In this document: in pieces, positions 54,056-64,000 of the stretch
How positions within the stretch are numbered: the first letter of the stretch is position 1
Layout of the letters: each line of letters starts with the position of its first letter
DNA from: Echiichthys vipera
Taxonomy: Eukaryota > Chordata > Actinopteri > Perciformes > Trachinidae
Direction of reading: 5' to 3'
DNA: 64,000 bases
Assembly: GCA_963691815.1 (NCBI GenBank)
Contig: OY829662.1
Location: 23,225,062-23,289,061 of the forward strand
The notes under the pieces: generated by a model
The model's database searches: none
Told to the model about the DNA's origin: nothing
The model's input: only the letters and a program-made list of their open reading frames with translations
Position numbers and translations under genes: made by a program

Positions 54056-54320
54056 AGGAAGCCTGATGCAGCGTTGAGATATTTGATTAACCCTAGCCAA
54101 TGTAAATAGAAAATCACACTTACATTACGTACCAGCAACACTTGTCTGAAGAAATTAATCCAATTAGGATTATGTGCAGGTGGCAACTCAGCGGCATCAG
54201 CCATTTCCAGGCTGATAACAATCATAACCCATCTACCATGATGAGATAAAATGAGAAAGACGACAGTGCAGAGAATAAACTACCAGTGATAAAAGAGAAT
54301 ATCAAGTAAGTTTGTATACA

Positions 54321-56051
54321 CAAAACAACCACAAACTTAAACAAAAAGAGACACCAAACAACCACAAACTTAAACAAAAAGAGACACCAAACAACCACAG
54401 AGACTTAAACGACTACAAAGAGACAAAAAACGACCACAAAAGACTTAAATGACTACAAAGAGACACAAAACGATCACAAAAGACTTAGACTACAAAGAGC
54501 CAAAAAACAATCACAAAAGACTTAAACGACTACAAAGAGACACAAAACAATCACAGAAGACTTAAACGACTACAAAGAGACAAAAAACGTTCCCAAAAGA
54601 CTTAAACGACTACAAAGAGACAAAAAACGATCACAAAAGACTTAGACTACAAAGAGACACAAAACGACCACAAAAGACTTAAACGACTACAAAGAGACAA
54701 AACGATCACAAAAGACTTAAACGACTACAAAGAGACAAAACGATCACAAAAGACTTAAACGACTACAAAGAGACAAAAAACGTTCACAAAAGACTTAAAC
54801 GACTACAAAGAGACACAAAACGATCACAAAAGACTTAAACGACTACAAAGAGACAAAACGATCACAAAAGACTGAAACGACTACAAAGAGACAAAAAACG
54901 TTCACAAAAGACTTAAACGACTACAAAGAGACACAAAACGATCACAAAAGACTTAAACGACTACAAAGAGACAAAAAACAATCACAAAAGACTTAGACTA
55001 CAAAGAGACAAAAAACAATCACAAAAGACTTAAACGACTACAAAGAGACACAAAACAATCACAAAAGACTTAAACTACAAAGAGACAAAAAACGATCACA
55101 AAAGACTTAAACGACTACAAAGAGACACAAAACAATCACAAAAGACTTAAACGACTACAAAGAGACAAAAAACGTTCCCAAAAGACTTAAACGACTACAA
55201 AGAGACAAAAAACGATCACAAAAGACCTAGACTACAAAGAGACGCAAAACGACCACAAAATACTTAAACGACTACAAAGAGACACAAAACAATCACAAAA
55301 GACTTAAACGACTACAAAGAGACAAAAAACGATCACAAAAGACTTAGACTACAAAGAGACGCAAAACGACCACAAAATACTTAAACGACTACAAAGAGAC
55401 ACAAAACAATCACAAAAGACTTAAACGACTACAAAGAGACACAAAACAATCACAAAAGACTTAAACGACTACAAAGAGACAAAACGATCACAAAAGACTG
55501 AAACGACTACAAAGAGACAAAACGATCACAAAAGACTTAAACGACTACAAAGAGACAAAAAACGTCCACAAAAGACTTAAACGACTACAAAGAGACAAAA
55601 AACAATCACAAAAGACTTAAACCTCAAAGAGACAAAAAACGATCACAAAAGACTTAAACGACTACAAAGAGACAAAAAACGTTCCCAAAAGACTTAAACG
55701 ACTACAAAGAGACAAAAAACAATCACAAAAGACTTAAACGACTACAAAGAGACAAAAAACGTTCCCAAAAGACTTAAACGACTACAAAGAGACAAAAAAC
55801 GATCACAAAAGACTTAGACTACAAAGAGACGCAAAACGACCACAAAAGACTTAAACGACTACAAAGAGACACAAAACAATCACAAAAGACTTAAACGACT
55901 ACAAAGAGACAAAAAACGTTCCCAAAAGACTTAAACGACTACAAAGAGACAAAAAACGATCACAAAAGACTTAAACGACTACAAAGAGACACAAAACGAT
56001 CACAAAAGACTTAAACGACTACAAAGAGACAAAAAACGTTCCCAAAAGACT
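54321..56051 (+). repeat. minisatellite of about 40-bp units, roughly 43 copies (1.73 kb)
   Basis: The consensus unit consists of acttaaacgactacaaagag followed by acaaaaaacgatcacaaaag, with recurring variants (gttcccaaaag, aacaatcac, gcaaaacgaccac) and 34-36-bp deletion units lacking the aacg stretch. The first few units (54321-54400) are a divergent edge type. Variant patterns recur in blocks, suggesting higher-order duplication. No palindromic or spacer structure is present, so it is not CRISPR-like. Confidence 0.95.
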
Positions 56052-56279
56052 GTTAAATCACACAAGAAACTTCACATTTTTGAGTGGCTTTTTTGTGTCC
56101 AGCCTAAGGCCCACCTGTCTAATCAGCATGGGTGGATGGATTATCTCGCCAAAAGGAGAAGTGCTTACTATCACAGATCTGTGAACAGAATTTGAGAGAA
56201 AGAGGCATTGATTACAGCTCATGAAAAATAGAGCAAAAACAGGTGTTGCGTTTTTATATTTGTTCAGAGTAGCTCATCA

Positions 56280-57190
56280 CTGCTCTATATATGATAACCC
56301 TGCAGCTAAATGGTGTGGGTTGATAGTATCCCAAAGTGGAGAAGAGTGTACCAGAAAGCAAAAGTTGAGCTGTTTGGACATGGGGAGCCCATTCTACTCC
56401 TATGTCCCAGCACCTCTCCGGTTGCGTTTTTCGCCAATGTCAAATCTCCCGTAAAGTACGTGAGTATGAAAAAATTATACATTCCTACTAGGAGGCTTGG
56501 GTAGGACACCGGGGAAGGACTCCATGTGAATCCGTATGTACCTGACTCCGAGCGCCACGTGGTTATGATCTATTATCTGTACCTCTTTTGGTAGTTCGTT
56601 TGAGAGGCCGAAAAGCCCCATCAAGACATTACACTCGATCTCCTGTTGCCGCTGTGGTTGGACCATACTACAGCATGCACTCCTCACATTGTGGGGATGG
56701 CTTTGATACAGGCAGTTCTTGTGTCAAACCCCTTCCACCTCATATCAATGACACATGCCTGCTCTGTCCTCATGGCTACCTTGTGTTGCTCGCATGCGAT
56801 GGTGTTCGCCATTGAGTCCTGTGCTCGATGATCCTCATAGCCCTAGCCTCTCCGAACATTCTGTTCCCGTACTCGGGTACGAGGATGGCGAGCTAGCGGC
56901 CAATCATGTACAGGGTGCTAAAATACTGACGCGTACTTTATGGCATCGACGGCAAATATGCCAAGGAGATGGTAATGCAGTTCCTGGCCAAACATCCACA
57001 TCCTCTGATAGCCTCCATCACAGAATATACCGGGTTCTGGCCCGCAACGTCTATGACAGAGCCCTGCTGACTAGCATGCTCAACTAGCAGGACCTGCCCT
57101 TGTGCGACAACGAACGCTCGTGTAAGGGTATGCTGGTGAACGCTCAGTCCAATCCCAAGCCACTTCTTTCACAAATCTCACTGGAGTGTT
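56280..57190 (+). other. unidentified decayed coding-like segment
   Basis: This segment is of more balanced GC content than the adjacent AT-rich repeats, and coding-like fragments in several frames follow each other. One is VWVDSIPKWRRVYQKAKVEL (56310 on). Another is a hydrophobic stretch near 56650-56800 and a third is IDGKYAKEMVMQFLAKHP near 56950. None matches a family I can name. It could be remains of a mobile element, an old viral insertion or a processed pseudogene. I make no functional claim. Confidence 0.3.
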
Positions 57191-57579
57191 AGAAGAACTT
57201 TGTCCTATTTCATTAAATAGACCATTGATATGTTATGACTATAGTAATTAAAAACTAATTAGTATTATTAACTTGCTATGGTTTCTAAATATATCACCAT
57301 GACAACTGGAGAGGACTTCCATCAGAGCATGTTTGAGCAAGTGCATAAATCGTGTTCTCTTCTTTTACAAGAATACATTTCACTTTTTAATTATAACCTG
57401 ATTCTAGTTCTGAACTGGTCCTTATGTCACATGTCTTTCTAACAACTACACTGCCAGACATTCACAGAAAGTAGAAAACGTACACCCCCCCCCCAAATGC
57501 ACATGAGGACAGAAGAGACCAGTCACTGCGGGGTCCTCAGCCCACACAATGGTGGACTCTGCTTGATACATATACATCT

Positions 57580-58371
57580 GGGGCCTCATTTATAAAACTG
57601 TGCGCAGGATTCACATTCGTCATTAGTCAACAGCACCGATTCCATTTGAGAAACAAGACATTGCGGCAACTTGAGCTTTTTTATTTTCCTGTTGCAAGAG
57701 ATCCAAATGAACCATGAGAACAGTGCGCAGCAGTCGGAACCAGGTTATAGACCACTGGTCCTCATTTGTCAGTAAATCAGCGAGTGTGGGTCATTACGCA
57801 TTGTGATGGCATGCCTTTTTTTATATCTAACCATTTGATTGATCTAAAAAAGCTACAGGTGTGGGAATTAATCTATGTAATTTCTAATAAAAACAAACAA
57901 AAATAAAACCAATTAAATCCATAAAATAAAGACTGTATTAACCACTGTGATATAGGATAACCATAGCCAACAACAACCAACAGCATCGGTGTGTTTGTCG
58001 TATAATTTATGACAATAAACTCCATAACATGCAAGTATTATTTAATAATTACAGAACATATTTATGAGTTATGGGATTTTTTTCCAAAGATATCCTTATT
58101 TGAATTCATGATCCTACATTTTGTTGTTTTTTTGTACTGCAGAGAGAAGCCATCAAACAGGTGTTTGCGTATTAATTGTAACAATGGCTTTTGTGAATTA
58201 GTCATATGATTAAAGAGAGGAAATATTTTGATTTATTTTACACAATGATCTCAGTTTCAGTTTCTCTCTTTTATCCTTGTGCCGTCAGTGTCACAGTTTC
58301 AGAGTGTGCGTGGAGGACCGCACATTTTCCTCTCCATTTTGCTTTGAGACAAACCTTTAGAAATGAGGCCC
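57580..58371 (+). mobile_element. Harbinger-like element H2, copy 2
   Basis: Starts ggggcctcatttataaaact / gtgcgcaggattcac and ends ...gaaatgaggccc, an imperfect inverse. It shares several blocks with 52773-54055 in the same order and orientation but lacks the Myb-like exon fragment. The two copies flank the 40-bp minisatellite and the unidentified segment. Confidence 0.6.
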
Positions 58372-58689
58372 GTGATGAAATGCATTGCTTAATATTATTA
58401 TTATATTATTATTAATATTGTTAACCATATAAGAGAATACAAAACTATTATTTATTTTCACATAATGAATTTGCTAACGTGAATTGATCCTGTCCTGGTT
58501 TTATCTGAATCTCGACACCCCAGTACGTCCTCTAGCAGTCACTGGTCACCTCACAAAAAAAACTTTGAACAAGTTCAGTTTCTGAAAAATTGATATAATC
58601 TGGGTTTAATACAGAATATACATAATGTACACAATATACAGTACATACAGAATATGAGGACTATGTGAGGGTTAAAGTGTAACTCTGTG

Positions 58690-59300
58690 TAGTGTAGTGT
58701 AAAACGAACCCACGGTCTTTTTCGGCATGAATAAACATCAAATGAGCCATCGAGACAAGTTTTTTGGGTGATCACCTATGAACAGGGAAATCCTGGACAG
58801 TCACTAACATGGCCTAACACTGACACTGGCTAACACTGAGTAGCTCGGGCCACAGTGCTAAACCATCTAAAACGGCTTTTTACTGAGTTCAGTTTTGTTG
58901 AACTTCAATAGAACTGAACTCCAGTGCATTCAGTAATCGACTTGTATGGACTGCCTCTCAACATGGATGTAGCTGGCTGCAAAGGCTTGTAGCATTGTAA
59001 AACAGTCTTTTTTAATAAACTCCAGTTAACTACATTGTTGGTGCTTCGTTTTATGTGTAGGGACTCTTATCATGCTGCTACAGAGGTTTGCTGTTAGTTT
59101 TAACAATATTAGTGGCTATAAAAAGCCATTTTAATGGTTTAGCACTTCGCCCTGCGCTATGGTTAGCCATGTCTGGCTGTTAGCGAGTCTCTGGGATTTC
59201 TCTGTTGATAGGTGATCACCCAAAAAACTTGGCTCGATGGCTTATTTGATGTATATTCACAACGTGGGTTTGTTTTTCGCCAGAGTTACACTTCGGCCAC
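58690..59300. repeat. large imperfect palindrome built from repeat R1
   Basis: The left arm (about 58690-58900) is the reverse complement of the right arm (about 59110-59300). Both contain ataggtgatcacccaaaaaa / ctt, a tctctgggattt-like block and a tcgatggct(t/c)atttgatgt block. The roughly 200-bp centre continues R1 sequence shared with 40980-41110. It could be an element with long inverted repeats or two R1 copies inserted head to head. Confidence 0.65.
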
Positions 59301-59944
59301 CCTCCAAAGTCCCACTCCTTATCCCCTGCCTGACCTCTGACGCCGTCCTCCCCGTGCTCTGCCAGAGAGGTGCAACTAGCAAGCTGTGACAGCGGTGGGC
59401 AACTAGAAGGGACGCTACGATGGATGACAGGCAGGAAGCCTGGACCAAATAAAATGATTGGTCAGACCTTTATCAGAAATATATGAGAATTTAATATTGA
59501 TGAGTTTCCATGCCTGGCAGATTTCTTTTTACATTTGCGTGTGCCATTCGTTAGGAGCATTTTAAGATTACAAAAGTAAAGTGTAAAAATGCCAGAAAGG
59601 TAAGAATTATTTTAATGCTAGAAGACACTACCACTGTGAAAGTGCATCCATTTTAATTACCCTTCTTATTCTAAACAATACTTATTACCGTACACATCCT
59701 CATATTCACTTAGATATGTTCAGCAACCATTCTTTTTCATTCCCCGAACCAAGAAATAAATTGTCAGATGTTCCTTTGAATTCAGAACTCCCTCTGACTG
59801 GAACACTGTCCAGCACCATAAGAACTATTAGCTCATTAGGTCCTTTCAAAACCACATGTGCTACTCCACCTTAAAACAGCATGAAACTGTTTCTAATGGT
59901 AGTGTCTGCTAGCTCCTTCTTCTTTGCCCATTAGCTAATATTGT

Positions 59945-60330
59945 TAGGCCTAGACAAAGGAGAACTCAAATGCAGTCAGGGTACGATAAATGCAGGCTTT
60001 AATTCCTTGACAAGGCTGTGGTAATGGCTAGAGTGTACATGAACAGACGAAATACTCTGGCCACAAGACAGGGGAAGATGAGGACTATATACACATGAGG
60101 GAGGGAGACACAGGTGGACACAATCAGGTAATCAGGGAACACAGCAGAGCGGTGACACAGGAGGTCGGGCAAGTGACCTGAAACAAGAGGAAGATTACTC
60201 TTTCAAAATAAAGCATGGATTTCACATGACAGAAAACCCAAGACAGCCTCTCCTGTGTGATTTGTCACCTCTCACAGCGGTGACAAACATGGTGGTTTGG
60301 TCCTGTTCTGTTGCTGTGCTGTGGATTGTA
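59945..60330 (+). repeat. dispersed fish repeat (caaatgcagtcagggtac)
   Basis: Carries gaactcaaatgcagtcaggg, aatgcaggctttaattcctt, gggagacacaggtggacaca and gtgacctgaaacaagaggaa, phrases recurrent in fish DNA-transposon-like repeats. No coding frame. Boundaries are approximate. Confidence 0.4.
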
Positions 60331-60341
60331 GCTATTGTGTA

Positions 60342-61502
60342 TGGAAGTAAATCTGTGTCATCGGCTTTTGAAATTAAAAAATTCCATTGAATTTCTACCA
60401 TGCATTGAAAATACGCATCTGAATGTTTTGATTTTGAATTTAATTCCTTATTTTTCCTTATTTATGTTCATAAATTCAAGGTTAAAGAATTCACTTAAAA
60501 AAATTTTGACATTAAATTTCCAATATACCAAATTCGGATGCAAAACTCGATGTATACCAGTTAATGTTAAAAAATTCAGAGTTAAAAAATTCAACAAATT
60601 AAAAAATTCAACAGACCAAATTCAGCTGCAAAATTCAGTGTTGACATCCAGGGAACGAAGAAGAGTCAGTCAATGGGAGCCATAATACCTCTACTAACAG
60701 CAGCTGTGCTCAGCCTCTCTTATCAAATTCACAAACACATTACGGAGCTACGGATATATTGGCCAGCGAAAGTGAAGTTTGAAGTCGGAGTCAGTCACAT
60801 AACCCCCTTGATAAATAGGCTACATTTGGTTGTTTTCTATATGAGATAAAGGTAACCAGTTGTTTCAGATCAACTAAATACAAAATGTTACCTGGATGTG
60901 GACATAGTTAATAATATGTGACTGGCAGAGATTACTGTAAGAGATGAAGTGGCTAATAGCACAGACTGTGACGTTTATGTGTTTTGCTCTGGTGAGATCG
61001 AATCCAGCTAGAAGCGATCTTACCAACATTACATTTTCTGTAATTTGTTTTTCAAAGGGGGCAGTAATGTAGTGCGCACCACTTGTACAATCATATCCAC
61101 CACAGCAGATATGAGATGCGGCTTGAAAAGCGCCGGTAACAGCCACCCTTGTCACAGCTCTCTGAGAGTACTATTTAGGATTGATTGCTCTTCCTTGGTT
61201 CCTCGAATTTTACACACTGAATTTTCCAGCTAACTCTGGCTTTTGTATTTTTTAATGTTGAATTTTTTTTTACATTGAATTTAAAACATTGAATGGTATC
61301 CATTGTATTTTACATATGAATTTGGTATATTTGGTAATTTATAATGTTTCATTTTCCAACATTTATTTTTTTAACCTTGAATTCTTTAAGTAAACATTCA
61401 TATATATATATATACATTTTTTTTTTTCAATGCATAAATATGCAGTGCTAGAAATTCAGTGACTTTTTAATTTCAAAATCCCATGACACAGATTCACCTC
61501 CA
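60342..61502. mobile_element. TA-flanked long-TIR element, copy 2 (1161 bp)
   Basis: The left end tggaagtaaatctgtgtcat and the right end, inverted, tggaggtgaatctgtgtcat match at 18 of 20 positions. Inverted similarity extends inward for about 300 bp as ttgaattt-rich blocks with a shared gattgctcttccttggttcc-type motif. TA dinucleotides flank both ends (60340-60341 and 61503-61504). The centre (about 60670-61160) differs from copy 1 and encodes no transposase. Confidence 0.7.
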
Positions 61503-61504
61503 TA

Positions 61505-63222
61505 CACAGGTATATGCATTGTATTGTGATATGTTATATTGTTATGTGTTGTGTTGTGTTGCTACGCATGGACTGTGCATGTCTCTGTGCTATATCGTTG
61601 TGTTGTACAAGAGGATGGAGGGTTTTTGGGATTGGTGAGTGGGTGGGTGGGTATATGGGAGCCTAGGTATGTTATGTTTGTCATTGTGATTGCACCTGTT
61701 ATGTTTTTTGTGTGTTATGTGTCTGACCATTATGAAATCGAGGTGATCTCAAGGGGCTGTCCTTGAATACATTTGCTCCTTGAGTGTTATTAAATAACAG
61801 ACTGAGCTTTGGGCTAATAGCACAATATACATTCTGTACAGTCGCTGCAGATTAGTGTCAGCCACAACTTTCACGTCACTATCAACATCACTTCTAGTAC
61901 TCAGTGCAAACTGTTCTTACATCATATTGGTTATTGCTTTGTAAACAATTAAACTAAGGACAGCGGCAGGATATATTTATTACAAGGAAAATGAGGACAT
62001 GGATGTGAATAGAAAGATATTCATTCAGTAGTTTTGCTGACCTGAGTTCCAGGCAAACAAGCCTTCATCACAGCTGCTATTCTGAGTTAGCTGCTGTCAG
62101 TTACTTGCCTTCAGCAGAGAATCCAGTTGCATAGGACGCACACCTGTCTTAAATCCTAAAAAATACCATTGCTGCATGTGAGCCAGAGATAAGAATGAGG
62201 AAATGCACAAACACGGTGTTCATGAATCATTCAGCTACACTCCATTCATTTGTGAGAAAAGCTGTGTTTAATTTGCAACCCATAAAACTTGCAGTACATT
62301 AAGCAGACATTATAGACAGCCCGGTACAAGGACTTCTCTGTGTTGTGTCCAATTCAACCCCACTTACAATATGTATTAATCTGACCGTATACAGTAACCT
62401 GAAACATACAGTTTTAATCTGGTACTTAAATTACATAATTACACATCCGGTACAAAATGTAGACTTTTAAAAAAGTTAATAATAAAATATAATCTAGCCA
62501 TAGTTTCCAAAGAATGTCAGAGAAACATCCTTCATTTTCTGTCATTTCATTTTGGTAAAGAGTGTTGTTAAACAGTGAAAAATGACACAACATGAGACGT
62601 GAACAGTTACAGTGTAGGCAAACACTTTTACATTCCCTAATTATCCCCAGTGACAAATGTACAATGCGTAAAACAGAATCTGTGGTAATGACTGTGGATT
62701 AAATATACAGGAGCGTGGACAGCTGTGACGGCTTCTTTTATACAGTTTGTGTGAATGTGACAGAGCCTGATTACCATTTAGGACACATTACATCCCTGTG
62801 GCAACAGAGAAAGAATATTTATGTGTGCACACAGTGTGAATCCTCTTTAATCCCAAATGAGAAAACCGAGCTTTGTTTTGAGCCCTGTCCTGTAAACATT
62901 GGCACTTTATCAATATCAATTCCAATCCAACTTCAGTTAAACAGACAGAAATTCACACTCTCGCTCAGCAGACATGGAAATGCAAAATCGTAATTTTATT
63001 GCTCTGGAAGCTTCTGGGCTGGTTAATGAATTTATTTTTAGTCAGAACAAACCCTATAGATGTTTTATGATGTAGCCAAAACCCTTTTTCAATCCACAGA
63101 ACAAATCTGCACAAAAGCCATAGGAAGACCAAAGTCATTTCAAGGTGAAATGGTTTCACTTTGACTTTAAGTTAACCTTTACTCCTGTAGCTCAACTTGT
63201 CCATCGTGAACCCCATATTCTA
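61505..63222. other. unique intergenic sequence, nothing recognised
   Basis: 1.7 kb with no splice-supported coding sequence, RNA gene or clear repeat. Short open frames (61539-61766, 62715-62993) show no domain. Confidence 0.5.
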
Positions 63223-63825
63223 AGGGCGCACTCACACTGTCCTTCCGTACTGTGCCCCGTGCTTTAGGGTACTTGTCCCCCCTCCCTCTCCCCCCGCGGG
63301 CCAGGCCCGTTTGTACTCACACTACCTGGGCCTCGACAATGCTTCTTGCTGCCTATACGTCATCACGCCGTAACACGTCACACGCATTGACGTCATCGCG
63401 ATGCGTCGCTTTGTTTCCAAATCTTTCCGTAGACCTCGGAGTTTTAGTGCGTCTTGTCGACTGTTTTTGAATATTTTCATCCAACCAAATCTGCAGTAAA
63501 CACTCCACCTCCGCATCACACCAACGTGAACCTTTCGCCGCCATTGTTTTAAATGTCCGCGCACGGTCTGTCCTTCTTTTTTCTATGTCCCAACAGGCGC
63601 ACATAAAATGACGTTGTGCTCGTGTTCGTGCACGTGCACACGCTCATGCTCGTACATGTGCAAACTTACTTTACAAAAGTCCATCTCTCCCAAACGGTCT
63701 GTGGACGGCAAGCGTACCGCACCTAGGCACAGTACGGTTGCACTCACACTGGTCAAACGAACTAGACTTTAGCCGTGAAATGTGCTTGGGCACGGTACGG
63801 GTGGACAGTGTGAGTGAGTGCGTTA
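63223..63825 (-). mobile_element. Harbinger-like non-autonomous element, copy 2 (603 bp)
   Basis: Starts agggcgcactcacactgtcc and ends ...ggacagtgtgagtgagtgcg / tta, with CTA triplets at 63220-63222 and 63826-63828 as probable target duplication. It is the reverse-orientation relative of 27206-27770. The right end has a 4-bp gagt duplication and lost the cccgcc terminus. Confidence 0.7.
63353..63544 (-). pseudogene. truncated Myb/SANT-like ORF inside Harbinger-like copy 2
   Basis: Minus-strand frame beginning MAAKGSRWCDAEVECLLQIW then LDENIQKQ, 63 residues to a stop. It aligns end to end with the frame at 27443-27613 and differs by about ten residues. It retains a longer tail but still stops before a full domain. 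It is a captured first exon, not a working gene. Confidence 0.6.
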
Positions 63826-64000
63826 CTAAGGCCGAGTCCTTACCAGCAGCCTGTGTTTGACTAGAGGCCCTTTTCTGAATATTGTCTTCCCTCTCTCTCC
63901 CCTGTCCTCTCTGTTTGGATATGTGCTGTCAAATATAGGTGAAAAGCCGCCTTCATCATAAGTAAAGTTCCCTTCCTCACCCCTCCTGCTTATTAGTAAT

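Noticed and set aside
54321..56051. Regular 40-bp repeats considered as a CRISPR-like or coding tandem array
   Set aside because: Units are directly contiguous without unique spacers, all frames hold stops, and the context is vertebrate. It is a minisatellite.

Overview
This is vertebrate nuclear DNA, almost certainly from a ray-finned (teleost) fish. It has spliced genes with GT-AG introns, low coding density, many long dinucleotide and tetranucleotide microsatellites, and a dense mix of repeats typical of fish: tRNA-derived SINEs, a V-SINE-like fragment, Rex3/RTE-like and L2/CR1/Rex1-like LINE remnants, hAT- and Harbinger-like non-autonomous elements. No bacterial genes, operons or phage are present.

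Two protein-coding genes can be supported, arranged head to head. On the minus strand is the 5' part of grb2 (adaptor protein GRB2). It has a putative non-coding first exon at about 32892-33110, the first coding exon at 31003-31080 (initiator Met to Lys26) and the second coding exon at 5984-6081 (Val27 to Pro59). Together these encode the N-terminal SH3 domain. The intron between the coding exons is about 24.9 kb. The SH2 and C-terminal SH3 exons were not found and must lie left of position 1. On the plus strand, about 2.5 kb from the grb2 5' end, is a complete two-exon class A GPCR gene (35649-36984, 364 residues). It has all the hallmarks of a melanin-concentrating hormone receptor of the MCHR1 type.

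Region by region: 1-5983 is the start of grb2 intron 3, with an inverted pair of hAT-like MITEs, a V-SINE-like piece and an (AG)n tract. 6082-31002 is grb2 intron 2, with SINEs, a nested MITE, a TA-flanked long-TIR element and a Harbinger-like element carrying a Myb/SANT-like ORF fragment. 31132-33110 is the grb2 5' end. 33250-35215 is the divergent intergenic spacer, filled by a tetranucleotide array and an 870-bp polypyrimidine minisatellite. 35649-36984 is mchr. 36985-64000 is repeat-rich intergenic DNA. It holds small hAT elements, LINE remnants, a decayed transposase-like gene (45673-46679, minus), a separate decayed protein-coding element with terminal inverted repeats (47701-49155, plus), a 1.7-kb minisatellite of 40-bp units between two Harbinger-like copies, a large imperfect palindrome, and second copies of the TA-flanked and Harbinger-like families.

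The most unusual items are the two decayed protein-coding elements at 45.7-49.2 kb, the TA-flanked long-TIR family with copies at 15.8 and 60.3 kb, and the grb2/mchr divergent pair. That pair mirrors the human 22q13 neighbourhood of MCHR1 and GRAP2 and may bear on which MCH receptor lineage this is. Family names for repeats rest on recalled hallmarks, since no database search was possible.
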